NCBI GenBank assembly: GCA_002803225.1 | Contig: NXFV01000825.1 | Location: forward strand, 1-45,326 | Length of the DNA: 45,326 nt | Direction: 5' to 3' | Source: Gamarada debralockiae | Lineage: Eukaryota > Ascomycota > Leotiomycetes > Helotiales > Hyphodiscaceae | Part shown: positions 10,447 through 21,470 of the stretch, piece by piece | Layout of the letters: each line of letters opens with the position of its first letter | How positions within the stretch are numbered: the stretch's first letter is position 1 | The notes under the pieces: generated by a model | What the model was told of the DNA's origin: nothing | Seen by the model: only the letters and a program-made list of their open reading frames with translations | The model's database searches: none | Translations under genes and position numbers: made by a program

Positions 10447-12642
10447 TTACAGTCCATTCATTTTAGCTAAAGATATCGCAGGAAGCTCCGCCATATGCAA
10501 TTTCGCCTTCCCAAACGGTACTAATCGCACAACAAGGGGGTCTCCAACCACAACCGGCACACCGGGCGCTAAATCCGGCGTATCTCCAACTACCGCCCAC
10601 TCTATCTTGCTAGCTGCAGCATTGATCCATATGTCTCCCTCCTCGCCACTGGAGCGAAAGACCAGCTGAGAAGGATCGATGGCAATAGACCAGAAATCTG
10701 GGTCGTTAGGCGTGATAACATGGTCCATGGAACGAGGATCAGTGGTGGTGTCCGGGAGAGGCGTGCGATCTGTCCAGTTGAGCGGCGCAGTTGAAGTGAT
10801 GGTGTATGGCGCGGAGAGGGCGTACAAGAGAGCACCGTGGTAGATTGCAACGGCATTATTGGGTTTGGAGACGACGCGGATAGATGTTGAAAGGTTAATT
10901 ATCAGACGTGTGACGCCTTTATAGATTAGGGTGCTAAAGATAGAGTTGGAGTCTGTCGTGAGTGGCTTTCCGTGGGAGGGAGGTGAATCGAAAGATATGG
11001 TAGAGTTTGAGGATGCCCAGAAGGGAATTCGAATCGACAGTGTGAAGGGACCGGTGCTGATAATGGTGTAGGACAGAGTGTTAGATGATGGATACGACGT
11101 ATCGCACGTGATAGAGATAGAGGTGCCGTTGATTTGGGTCTTGACTGTGGATGGAACAAGGATCATATGTAAGATTCCCAATTTCTCTACTGTTACCCAC
11201 GACGAAATCAGGGCTTTTGGAAGCGCTTGACCATGATTTACAGTGCAACAGGGCTGCATTACCATCAACGAATGCTCTCGGAAATTGAGGAGAAAAAGGC
11301 TAGACTTACGAAGTTTGGTTCCAACCCGTATACATTTCCGTAGGAGACAACATTGTAATACGGAGTGGCTGTCAGATTTCGACTCCAAGGTTGGTTCGTC
11401 TGTGTCACATATTGATGACTCCACCAATCTTCTGCAATTCCGGCAGGAAGCGCGTTGAACAGGGTGAGTTCGGCATGATCTGCAAACGAGTTGTCGCCCA
11501 ACAAGCGATACAGGTATGACATGGAAAATATCATCTCAACTGCCATACACAGTTCGGAACCACGGCGCGTACTTTGGCCACCGAGGTATTCATCTGCGAT
11601 AATTGTGCCAGAGTCTGCTCCATGGTACTTGGTTGTCAGACTCACAGCAAGGCTGGTTTGCGTGATGAGACTGGCATTTTGTGTCATCCTGTATTGTTGA
11701 GCCATATATCGAAGTCCTAGGTCTCTGAGCCCCGCATTTCATGATTGAAATATTAGGACACCAACCTTGAGCGAGATTCACACCGTGCATGAAACTCAAA
11801 GTTTTGTCACCCTTCACAAGAGGTTCCTTGGGAAATGTCTCTTCGACGAAGAAGGTCGTCCAATCCTTCTTCGCTGCAACCGCCCCAGACCACATCAGCT
11901 CCATCGTCTCCCAAATCAGCGCCTCTTGCCCCTGCGGATATTCTGCAAGGAGCCATTGAAGTGATGTTGACAATTCATGAGCCCTAGATGTCCCAAAGCC
12001 GTAGGGATCAAAGTCATCGCCAGGTTGCTGGATGAAGCCGGTGTAGTTATTCTTCAGCATCTCATTTACCAAGCCCACAAACCGTATCATCGCAGCCACG
12101 ATCTTCTCTGTTTGCGCTGGATCCGCAATTGCATGATTCTACACAGGATGAGAAGAAGAATTTTTCAGGAGCCCAGCGAGGCTCACCATCATTCCCTGGA
12201 GCAACAAACACCGTGCCCAAATCCCCCTTGTCGCCTTCGTCGTCTCTGGTCCCAACCACCCATCATCCGCCTGATGTTCCAACACATAATTCAGAAAATA
12301 ATTCGCCTGCCAGACCAATCTCTCGTCGCGCAACGTATAAGCAAGCGGAACAATTCCATTATACCAATACGGGGCCGCCTCGTGCAGCTCGCTGTACTCG
12401 TAGGTGCCGCCAACCCATAAGCTGTCGTTCACGTACCTGTAAAAGTCAAACAGATGCCCTGCGAGTCCGTTAGCCTGCAACTCAAGTTCCGATTTTATCC
12501 ACCCTTGTGGGCTGATGGAACCGATGGGCAGAAGGTTATATTTGTATGGTGCGAGAGTCAGGTTGTTGCTTGAGACCACCATGGCGAATAATGACAAGAT
12601 CAAGGATTTCAATAAATGGGAATACATTTTCAAAAATTTCAA
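10447..12642 (-). CDS. Secreted DUF1680 glycosidase, GH127-type beta-L-arabinofuranosidase
   Basis: Four exons (12642-12187, 12138-11766, 11716-11310, 11253-10447) give 680 residues with exact frame. An N-terminal hydrophobic signal peptide spans about residues 1-26. Landmarks are LPIGSISPQGWIKSELELQANGL split across APYKYNLL-led text, GWLGPE, MHGVNLAQGLRY and YLYRLLGD. The zinc-site residues of the GH127/GH146 fold are present: Glu331-x-Cys333 (SELC) and Cys414-Cys415 (PCCTVNH). In the characterised bacterial enzyme HypBA1 one cysteine of this site is the nucleophile. Glu319 is a candidate acid/base. It probably removes L-arabinofuranose from plant or glycoprotein glycans outside the cell. 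The TAG at 12139-12141 is the acceptor of a 48-bp intron, not a stop. Confidence 0.88.
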
Positions 12643-13092
12643 TTAAATTTTGGAAATGGTCTTTGCCTTAGCTAGCGCTGCAATATTGTCGGGAACTGGC
12701 AGACTTAACACTTGAAGCGGCGTGACATCCGGCAGCTCTCCCGAGACGACATGATGCTGATGATTAGAGATCCACCCTCCCAGGGGGTTCACCCCGTCGC
12801 GGTTCTATGGAGACCTCGGGCTAATTGTCGGTGTTCGCACTGACACCGACAACCCAGGGGTAAATGGAGGTTGGGTACATTTCATGTCCCATCAACTCGG
12901 GATGGACCGATAGAAGATTCCAACGCGTGTATGCCCAGCCCATTGATTGATTGATTATGTTACACTCTGGAGGCCATTAACTACCTTGCCGATAATAGGA
13001 TTTTCATGAAAACTAAAAATCACGAAAAACTGAATACTTAGGATTCCTTTACCCTTTATAGTCATATAATAGTCCTAAATAATACCTCTTTA
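12643..13092. other. Upstream region of the DUF1680 gene
   Basis: This region holds the presumed promoter of the glycosidase gene, including a perfect inverted repeat reported separately. It becomes AT-rich beyond 13000. No coding sequence is supported. Confidence 0.5.
12825..12852. promoter_or_regulatory. 10-bp perfect inverted repeat, candidate operator
   Basis: TTGTCGGTGT (12825-12834) and ACACCGACAA (12843-12852) are exact inverted copies separated by 8 bases. They lie about 183 bp upstream of the glycosidase ATG. Each arm contains a CGG/CCG triplet, the half-site type recognised by Zn2Cys6 regulators. Function is inferred only from symmetry and position. Confidence 0.4.
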
Positions 13093-13335
13093 TTTTAAAT
13101 TACTGTATAGAGTATATAGGATAATACGGCTCCTCTCCACGAAATGAACCAGCATTGCCGCATACGCTGCCGTAGCCCCAATGATATCCTTTGGAGTAGC
13201 ACCCTTCATGACATAAGCCAGAACAATGGTGATAGCAAGTGTGAACCCAGCAGTCGTTGCGAGTGCGGTAGCCTTTGTCGAGTATAACGTCATGATCAAC
13301 GTTGGACCGATGAGAGCGATTCGCCCAAAAGGCCC
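13093..13335 (-). pseudogene. DUF6594-family C-terminal fragment
   Basis: The minus strand encodes GRIALIGPTLIMTLYSTK, then a hydrophobic helix (TTAGFTLAITIVLAYVM) and IIGATAAYAAMLVHFV. This is the usual end of fungal DUF6594 proteins, which finish with two or three membrane helices and an ATAAYAAVLVVFV motif. No upstream DUF6594 sequence or start is present, so it is a relic or isolated tail. The function of the family is unknown. Confidence 0.65.
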
Positions 13336-13787
13336 ATACTTCCGTTCTTAAGTTTCGGTGCGTACGTACACATGTCCTTATTTTGTCTGCTAAAGAACTC
13401 GTAATGCTAACGGATGGGTTGGGGAAATCCTTCGTGGCTTTCGAGTTACTGAGGATAAACTTTGGGAAGGTTTTGGCGGTTGGCGACGGAATGTGGAGCT
13501 CAGCTACTCAGCCGCACTTCGCGAGAGGAGAGAAAATCGATCTCTTTTGGAAGTCCAACAGGAGACTTATCTAGACACCCCAGCTTAACGGGGAAAGTAG
13601 GGTTCTTCAGGCTTTTCGTTGGTCTAGGTGGAAGAGTAGGTGGTGGGAACGGGAGACAATTCTGTTCCCGCTCACTTGAATTCCCATCTTTGGTTCAAAT
13701 GCTGTCTATAAGCACCATGGTAGCACGTTTGATCTCGATCCGCCAAGAGCTTCAAGTCTCAAGCCGCACTCAGTTGCAGGGTCCCGG
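13336..13787. other. Intergenic, no supported gene
   Basis: Open frames on the plus strand (13383-13574 and 13462-13905) have no recognisable domain, and the second overlaps the cullin 3' end. Nothing else is supported. Confidence 0.45.
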
Positions 13788-16394
13788 TCAAGCAAGATAC
13801 CCAAGAGACCCATCGTCCAGTCTTTCAAGAAACTCTTTGTCGATCAGTAGATCCACGCATCTCTTTATATCAGGATCTTTTGGTGCAAATCGAGCTTGTA
13901 ACTGACGGACGACTTCGAGAGCGAGCAGTTGATATGTCATCTTCCTTCGCGATTTCATAATTCGCACAATTGTGGCCTGTTCGAAATTGTCAGCTAACAA
14001 AGATACGAACTTTCGTGGCATTCAGGGGCTGTTTAGGTACTCACCTGCATCAACAACTTCCTCTCTTCCTTAATTTTTCTGTGCGTCTCACCTATCTCCT
14101 CATTCTTCTGCTTTTTCAGAGACACCCGAATGTCAATCTTGACCTTCTTGCTCGCGAAGTTGTCATTCACGGTATAAAACTTGGTTGAGCCCCGCTCCTC
14201 GCCTTTCAGAAGCTTCGTTTTTAAGAAGACGCTGAGAAGACTATCTAGTGTCTCAGGTTCAAGCTCGGTGCTCGCCTCAATATCCTCATATGAAAGCTCC
14301 TCCTTCCCATTGAAGAGTAACAAGATTGCAATCTGATACGCTGAAGCATGCAAGATATGCCCTTTGCTTGAACCATTCTTCAGGCGCATCCTCATTTCCC
14401 CATGGCAAAGCTGCCAATGCCAAAGAAGTTTACGTCCCGGGTGTTCATCCAAATAGAATTCGTTGAACTCATCATGGGTCTGGGAGATGGCAGTGGGGAG
14501 AACGAAGCGACTATTCGGAGGTTTCAAGGGCCAGTTTGCGGCGGACAAAACCTTGAAGGAAGTCGTAAATGTCAAGGGTTGGTCTTCTAACCTCATCTTT
14601 TCAAGGGAGGCGCGGCGAGTGAACTGCCACTTTTCGAAGCGGCCGTCCGATTTCTTCACAGTGTCCATGTCCAGCAACATTTGTTTGAGCTTGGCAGTGT
14701 GGTCGTAAACTTCTCGTAGTTGGCTGAGCATGGCCTTTTCCGCTTGTTCGGAGACTGAAGTTCCTTGAACGAGACGTCTGGCTAGCATCCTGCTGTACAA
14801 AGTGATGAAAGCATCTTTGTCCTCCAGATAATTGAAGATGAGGGCCTATTAGATGTTAGAAACTAGCAATGTCTTCAGGGAAACCATGCCACATGCCGAA
14901 TCGACGAGTTTGCCTAATATATCTGACTCTGACGTCCCGTTTCCGCCGGTCCGCCTTAGGAGGTTCTCAGTGTGCTTTGCTAAAAGTTCCGGGGCGTCGC
15001 TGTCGTAGATACAAGCCCGATTCCAATTCACAAAAGCACGGCACGCTCGGTCTATGGATCGGTTGAACTCTTTATCTGTGTTGAAGGCCAGTTGGACGAG
15101 TGCCTGGTACTTCTTGATCACCTCAGACAGGGACTCGGCAAAATACGTCGGATTGACTGCTTCTCTTTGGGCAGGCTCCCCAGTCGTTGACTTCCTGTTT
15201 ACCGTTGTTGCCAATGCCACAGCCTCCTCCACTGCATTCAGGCCGGCCTGGCGAACATGCTTCTTGAAGTTGCCGTAGCAGACATCAAGACCACTAGGTA
15301 TGCGGGCTAGAAGTCTGTACAACTGTGATAACTTCGAAACATTATGCTGTGTGAGTGTTTCGTTAAAGGAAGCAAGGTAAATATCCAAATGGTCTGCGAT
15401 CAATATTTTCTCGCATGTTCGCAATATATTAAATTTCAGGTGATCCGGCAAAAAGAGGGCGATATTCTTTTCCTCGTCAATGATTCGTCGTTCCACCTGA
15501 GTTGTTAGCAAACGAGGATGGAGCAACTCGGGCAGGGAACGAACTTTGTCAAAATACTCTTCTGGCTCGCATTCTGCAAGGTCCTGCGAAGCAACCTTTT
15601 CGTAATACTCCGTGGTTGACGAGCGAAACAGTTCCTCCCATTCCTGAGTTAATTCATTACTCTTTGATTGGTAGACATCATCCTCGTCACAAACATGCCG
15701 TAGAGTCACTGGGCGAAAATCTTGAGTGCCGAATCGAGAAGATATTGACAAGCAGAAGACTTACTAATGGAGCCGATGAAATTCTTCCTAGGAAGTTGAT
15801 CGACATATTCCCCGTCTCTCTGCCTCCTGATCAGATCCAGCAAGATTCCTGACAGGTTCTCGTACATTGTATCCAGCGTTTCGAACTTCCATTCTCTCAA
15901 GTGGAGGTCGAATATCATATAGATGTTCTTCTTCCCCGCCTTCAACTCTTGCCTGATCCAGTGGCGTTGTTGATACGACCACAGATAGTGGTTCATTTTA
16001 CTGCAGGCAACAAACCGATCCCATTGCTGATTGTAGTAATCTAGCAAATGTTCTTTTTCCCGCGTCTGAGCTTCCTGGTGCATCGCGGCTAAAGTATCCT
16101 TAAGGTAAGCCGACAAACGTTCGTAGAGCACTGCTCCCGGCAGACGAGCGTCACTTTGTGATGGGTCCCATGATGGGTCCCAACAAGTGCAATACTCGTG
16201 AATGGCGCTGTATATATGCATGTACTCTCTCACATCCAGATTCTCTCCCCCAAAAACCTTGTCAAGTCCTGCCTTTATCAGTAACCACCTATGGAATTAT
16301 GTCAGGAAATGTTTTCTCCTCTTTGAAAGACCACTTACGTCTGTTCATAATTGGTCGTATCGATTGTACGCACACGGGGAGTAATCGTAGCCAT
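13788..16394 (-). CDS. Cullin-1 (Cdc53-like), SCF ubiquitin ligase scaffold
   Basis: Five exons (16394-16339, 16288-15765, 15708-14906, 14845-14045, 13976-13788) join to 790 residues, about the normal length for CUL1. The start reads TTNYEQTWLLIKAGLDKVFG, then EYMHIYSAIHEYC, typical of CUL1 helices that bind Skp1. Later landmarks are NYLEDKDAFITLYSRMLARR (cullin homology domain), EFYLDEHPGRKL, WHWQLCHGEM and a winged-helix tail KLLMQATIVRIMKSRRKM. The Lys in RIMK matches the neddylation site. The protein ends in LGYLA. The intron at 14846-14905 needs an unusual GTCGAT donor; it was chosen because it gives gap-free alignment to the family. An exact 12-bp tandem duplication adds a WDPS repeat near residue 60. 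Confidence 0.9.
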
Positions 16395-16395
16395 C

Positions 16396-16659
16396 CTAAT
16401 AAATCAAAACTTGGTGCCGAACCAATGCGATTGATTGTCGACTGCAATTTGAGCGGCGAGGCTCTGGAGTTAAGTACAAGATGAAACTTTGCTGCACAGC
16501 CCTACCCTCGGGCATGATTTTGAGGCTATGCACCTTGCCTCCACAGCGAAAATCAACTGACCAATGACATGCAGATGGCTTGAAAATCGCAGCCTCATCG
16601 ACTGCCAAGGTTTCAGCCTCCTCGTAAGTGGTAGGAACTGTAGAAATCGTTGCAGGCAT
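16396..16659 (-). CDS. Unrecognised short ORF in the CUL1 leader
   Basis: An 87-codon ORF begins with ATG at 16659 and stops (TAG) one base before the CUL1 ATG. I do not recognise the protein (it begins MPATISTVPTTYEEAETLAV). It may be an upstream ORF, a separate small gene, or partly intronic: TTATTAG at its end resembles a splice acceptor. There is no signal peptide or membrane segment. It fills nearly all of the 350-bp space between CUL1 and the 3' end of the HET gene. Confidence 0.25.
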   Translation of the reverse strand: MPATISTVPTTYEEAETLAVDEAAIFKPSACHWSVDFRCGGKVHSLKIMPEGRAVQQSFILYLTPEPRRSNCSRQSIALVRHQVLIY

Positions 16660-16744
16660 TTCCAAAACTCAAAATGCGCATTGCGGGGGTGATTTGTTGC
16701 TTTAAAAATCCTGGATTATTCTGGCTTCCACTATTCGAATTCTC

Positions 16745-18842
16745 TCAGATGATATATATGGTCTCCAATGAGGAATTGCTGAACCAACCAGTTTTATCAC
16801 CTGCATTGTATAGCCCCACACGTCTGTAAGTCCGATCGCTCACTTGAACGAGAAGAAGCCCCACAGTATATAATTCGCTTGCAGCCTGGCGGATGAGAAG
16901 TGATTCAGTCTTGTAGTAGTTCAGAGCGAAAACGCCACCGCCCATGATATCATCATCGTCGCTGAGTGAATCGAAATGAAGTTTGGCCTCCAAGCCGACC
17001 CGGCTCTTAGCGTCAACAAGGGAGCGTTCAACACCCTCTCCAATCACCTTCGTTCGTTTGAAGAGACTGCTGACACAGATCGAACCTCCCGTTCTAACAG
17101 ATCCGTATTTGGCATCCATTCTAAGAGGGACAACCGAAACACTATGTACTACCATAGTCCCCTCGGGTTTGTATATCTCATGAGCATCAGATCTCACATC
17201 GTATGAAACGGGGCCATCGATAGATGCCCAAGTCCACGATGGTGCTCTGTCATTTGTTGGACGAATATGGGGGACCATAGATATCCAGAGCAGTCCGTAA
17301 GGAAGCTGGAATTCCCAGAGACCAGCGAGGTAATCGCCAGGTATGATAGATCCAAAGCGATCGCCCAAGCCGGATATCGCTAGAAGACGATCATCCACGA
17401 ATGTTAATCTTCGTCGCGAATATTCCTGGACTAGTCGCAACCAGATGTCCCCGTCTTCAAAGTCGTTCTGGGAGCGATTCAGAAGAGCGCGACCGAGCTG
17501 ACGGAGGAGTGGAACGGGTCTACTTCCAGGTGGCTTCTCAGGATCCAGGTCCACAACCGAAGTTCCACATTCAAATCTCACAGAAGAGATTGTAAAGTTG
17601 AGAACACTGATACTCAATATCGTCTCTTGCAGTGCCCACGCTCTAGTGTCAAGAGGCTCAAGACCGTCGAAGATGCCTTCCTTGACCAAGATAAACAAGT
17701 TCCCGTACTTTTCGGAAAAGAAGCGAAGCAATTTCTCCGGCGGAGCTTTGGCCTCGAGAAACCCCTCGGAAGTATTTCTCCCACATGATGCCGCGATTGT
17801 AATTTCTGCCGCCGCATATATTTCTGGCATTTGCATGATTTGCTCTTCCTTGTCTGTGATGTTATCTTGGATGATACACTAAAGTAATTGAGTTATTATT
17901 GTTCCAGGTACGTGACGTGGAAAAAATCCTACCAAACAGTCTGCCCAGAGGTACTGGAGTCCCAACTTGCTGCAGGTTTCAACGGCTTCTTGCAATGTCT
18001 TCGACAGGTCCTTCACAGGCATACCAGAGGAGGATCGCTCCGCAAAGTTGCCCTGTCGTGTCTCACACTGCTGTGGACCACCCCAGCAGTAACTGAGGAC
18101 GGCGTACCTGACGTTCTCTTCGGGATATGGGGAGTATAAAAGTATGTGAGTCGGACTGGAGATACGAATGAGTCTCAGAGGCGTGAAGGAGCGTTCTCTT
18201 TTCGGACACCCCAAGTGGTTCTCTTCGCACTGCTTTAAACAGAAGCGCGCCATTTCAAAAGCCTTGGCTGGCGGCTTTTGTCGAAGCTTCGTCGTCACAC
18301 AATTGCATCTATCACTAGGCCCTGAATATGTCAGACTAACCATAAGGAAGGCGAGTGTGGTCTTACGCACTCGGATGGATGCGACCGGTAAAGAAATCCT
18401 CTTGTACCCAGACGCTGGGACTTGGAGCGAATGTGAACACAACCCTACATCCTAGTGCGGGTCGCCCACCCTTGAGTTCTATTCCCATATAAAGGCTTGC
18501 AGAGTCGGGGAAATGCAAGTACTGCTCTTTACAAAATCGAAAGAACTCGCATTCATCAGGGGCCTGGGATGGACGGACCGGAAGCTTTGCCCACATGCGC
18601 CATTGCGATGAATTTTCACGGTCAATCTCAAGGGAGCCACAGGATGAACAGGAATGAAATGGATGCGAGTTTGTATTCTCCAACTCTTGCGGTCCATCTA
18701 GAGGATTTACGGGGTCAGAACTCTCCTCCTCTTTATCCAGGTCGAAGTCATCCTCGAAAGGATCCTCCAGATCCAGCTCGAACTCGTCGACTTCTGTGTC
18801 AGATGTTTCGCTCGAAAGAAGGTCGCCCCCTGCATCATCCAT
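16745..18842 (-). CDS. HET-domain protein
   Basis: Three exons (18842-18367, 18314-17933, 17878-16745) give 663 residues. After an acidic N-terminal region, the HET domain starts near residue 229 with YAVLSYCWGG. It continues with LQEAVETCSKLGLQYLWADC, then LCIIQD, AAAEITIAASCGRN and RAWALQETILS. The C-terminal part (YSRRRLTFVDDRLLAISGL, then YLAGLWEFQLPYGLLW) is typical of ankyrin-free fungal HET proteins. HET domains carry a TIR-like fold linked to heterokaryon incompatibility and programmed cell death. The partner and trigger are unknown. The start is the first ATG in frame; the longer upstream frame begins only with GTG. Introns have GTAAGA and GTAGGA donors with TAG acceptors. Confidence 0.88.
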
Positions 18843-19833
18843 TATAGTTGCAAGACCGGAATTGAGATACGTGGTCGCACCGCTGATAGCGACGCGTGGT
18901 CTCAATGGCAGCAAACCTTTCCCGAACTCAGCGGATTGAAGAGTTGTCGATTTAAATACATGAGCAAGTCGACCCACGTAGATTTCGTTGTCGAGCTGTC
19001 AAAGTGCAAAATTCGATGTCACGCTGCAAGATGATGTTCAATCCCAGAAACGCGACGTTCCAGGCTCGCCAGGGATTTTCAGCCAGGGATGGCCCACAAG
19101 CCACAAGCGAGCCTATCAATGTCTATTCTATCGCATCATAACGCGATGGATGTTAGACGTTGGCAGATAGGGTTGGATCTCTCAAGAGTCAGTTATAACT
19201 TGTAAGAGTCGAAAAATACTCGAAGGATCAGACCAGCTCGTATGATGTTGAAATAAAGTGAAGAAGCTGGGCGAAACTGAGCAGTGCTGTTACAAAGTTG
19301 TGGCTGTGCAAGGAAAACAACATGTCGTTTTCGCAGTCCGAGCCGGCATGGTGGGGTGGGCCGCAACGTGATTTTGTCCTACGAACCGCGCACTTGTACT
19401 ATAACGAAACACAGCCGCGTACCCACATCCCCAATCTCAGGGATCACGTGGTTCTCTTGTCTGTGCGCAGCACTTACGGTACTGTAGTTTTCTCTCGAGA
19501 AATAACGCCATGTTACGCCACATTTTCAGCGATCGCAAGAATCGGCCACCGTCCACCGACGCGTACGTAACAAGACGTACTGGCATTCATACCGCGATTA
19601 CTAGATACGGGGTCTAGAATGTCACCCATCGCCTTTGATTCATGTCTAGTAGATATTTGGCTTGTTTCTTCATTTGTACACAATGTGGATTTCTAGTACA
19701 TTAACCTCCTTCAAACCATGATCATCCTCGTCCTAAGCTTCTTTGCCCTTCCTTCCTTCCTCCGCCTTTCGCTTCATCCTCCTTAACGTTGCACTCATCG
19801 AGCTCCCTTTTTAACTTGGATAACTCACTACAA
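18843..19833. other. Intergenic between divergent HET and RTA1 genes
   Basis: About 990 bp separates two genes transcribed away from each other. It includes a CACGTG motif near 19446 and a CT-rich tract before the RTA1 start. No coding sequence is supported. Confidence 0.45.
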
Positions 19834-20958
19834 ATGTCGGGCGACGTTAGCGCAAACTTCACAACCAACGCTAATGGCACGTTGAACCTCTTTGTGAAGG
19901 GCAGGGAAACGTTGTTTATTCCCACCGATGGTCTTACCGGTTACAACCGCTACAACAACACTGCATATGGGAACCTCACTCTTCTTCAGAATCAAAACTG
20001 GTGTAATCTCACCACTTGCGATCTCACGCTTGCCTCTTTCGACTATAGACCTAGCCTGGGTGGAAATGCTCTATACGCCACAGTCTTCGGTGTTTATCTT
20101 GTTCTTAACATCTACCTTGGCCTCCGGCACAAGACCTGGGGCTACATGGTTGCAATGTTCTTCGGACTTGTAGGGGAAATCATTGGCTACATCGCACGAA
20201 TCCTCCTCTACCAAAACCCTTTTGATCCTAGTGGCAACAACTTCCTTATCTACATTGTCTGCCTCACTATCTCGCCTGCCTTCATCTCCGCCGCTATCTA
20301 CCTCTGCCTCGGACGCATCGTTGTTGTCTACGGCGAACAGATCTCCCGATTCCGTCCTCGCACATACACTCTCATCTTTTGTGGTTGCGATTTCTTCTCC
20401 CTCGTCCTTCAAGCAGCGGGAGGCGGTATGACATCCAGTGCAAAAACCTACACTGCCCAGCAGACTGGCATCAACGTCATGTTAGCAGGCCTCTCATGCC
20501 AAGTTGTATCGCTCTTCATCTTCGCGACCATGTCTCTCGAATATTCATTCCGCCTCTACAAGAACCCACTCTCCTGGGATACAACACACTCTGGGCTCTA
20601 CGAAAGCAAGCTCTTCAAGGCCTTCCTCTGCGGTCTTGCCCTCGCTACTTTAACCATTTTCACTCGATCTACCTTTCGAGTCGCCGAACTCTCAGGTGGC
20701 TTCCATGGTTCGCTCGCCAATAATCAGATCTCGTTCATGATTCTAGAGGGTGCCATGGTCACTATTGCTTGTTCATGCCTTACTCTCTTGCATCCTGGTA
20801 TCTCGTTCCAGGGACGATGGTCGGATGCCAATTTCGCGATTTGGATAAAGAAGGATGGTGATCTTGAGAAGAGTACTCCTCCTAATCAGAGTGAGGATTA
20901 TGAGAATACCGTTACCGATCAGTCCAATATTGCTCTTCGGGAAGAGAACGTGCCTTAG
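19834..20958 (+). CDS. RTA1-family seven-helix membrane protein
   Basis: A single exon encodes 374 residues. The sequence YATVFGVYLVLNIYLGLRHK, then EIIGYIARILLY, LTISPAFISAAIYLCLGRIV, FCGCDFFSLVLQAAGGGM and FRVAELSGGFHGSLANN follows the RTA1/RTM1/RSB1 family of fungal plasma-membrane proteins. These are implicated in sphingoid-base export and resistance to toxic lipids or azole-like compounds. Seven hydrophobic helices are visible. The N-terminus carries several N-glycosylation sequons and lies outside in this family. The E/R pair around helix 6 (RVAE) is conserved. The ATG at 19834 is used because the upstream frame opens only with TTG. Confidence 0.9.
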   Translation: MSGDVSANFTTNANGTLNLFVKGRETLFIPTDGLTGYNRYNNTAYGNLTLLQNQNWCNLTTCDLTLASFDYRPSLGGNALYATVFGVYLVLNIYLGLRHKTWGYMVAMFFGLVGEIIGYIARILLYQNPFDPSGNNFLIYIVCLTISPAFISAAIYLCLGRIVVVYGEQISRFRPRTYTLIFCGCDFFSLVLQAAGGGMTSSAKTYTAQQTGINVMLAGLSCQVVSLFIFATMSLEYSFRLYKNPLSWDTTHSGLYESKLFKAFLCGLALATLTIFTRSTFRVAELSGGFHGSLANNQISFMILEGAMVTIACSCLTLLHPGISFQGRWSDANFAIWIKKDGDLEKSTPPNQSEDYENTVTDQSNIALREENVP

Positions 20959-21470
20959 TTGAGAAAAGAATCGGAGTCGAATGTAGTATTGTTAATATTA
21001 GGCAGACTAAGGTTGTCGGTGACAGTTAGATGGATTATGATTGATACATTGCTATTTTGGAATTTGCTTATGCATTGCTGTTCTTTTCATTCGTACAATG
21101 CTTTAGGACAGTTAAATGAAGCCAAAGGGCAATAATGGATTCTTATTCTCCAGAACATAATATCTAGATTGTCTTCATTGAGTACTGGGCTCCATGCATT
21201 GAGTAGATAACGTGATTGAATCAATTATGCTAGTGCAGGAAAGTATTCAGTTTCACCGGAGCGTTTGCACTCAGGGTTCTAAGGGGCGGGGACGTATCAA
21301 CACATCTACGCTTCTTAAATATCAAGATTTCTTTTCATACGAATGAATCCAGACGGAGAGATCAACGTCAGGGCTCTCAGTGGTCGGAATAAATTAGGCC
21401 AATCTGTCAAGAGCTGTCAGGCACGTGTTGTCGGAGCACGTGTTCAGGTCCTTAAGAGGCTGAGTGCGCC
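20959..21470. other. Intergenic
   Basis: AT-rich 3' flank of the RTA1 gene followed by a GC-richer stretch near 21280. A duplicated CACGTG-containing 9-mer sits at its right end and is annotated separately. No gene is seen. Confidence 0.45.
21421..21444. promoter_or_regulatory. Duplicated E-box-like motif
   Basis: GCACGTGTT occurs twice in direct orientation (21421-21429 and 21436-21444), 15 bases apart. Each copy contains the palindrome CACGTG bound by bHLH factors. It lies just upstream of a permease relic, so its present role is doubtful. Confidence 0.3.

Noticed and set aside
12139..12141. Apparent nonsense codon in the DUF1680 gene
   Set aside because: A 48-bp intron with GTGAGC donor ends exactly at this TAG and gives a better protein match, so it is a splice acceptor.
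18843..18977. Longer N-terminus for the HET protein
   Set aside because: The frame opens with GTG only; the first ATG is at 18842.
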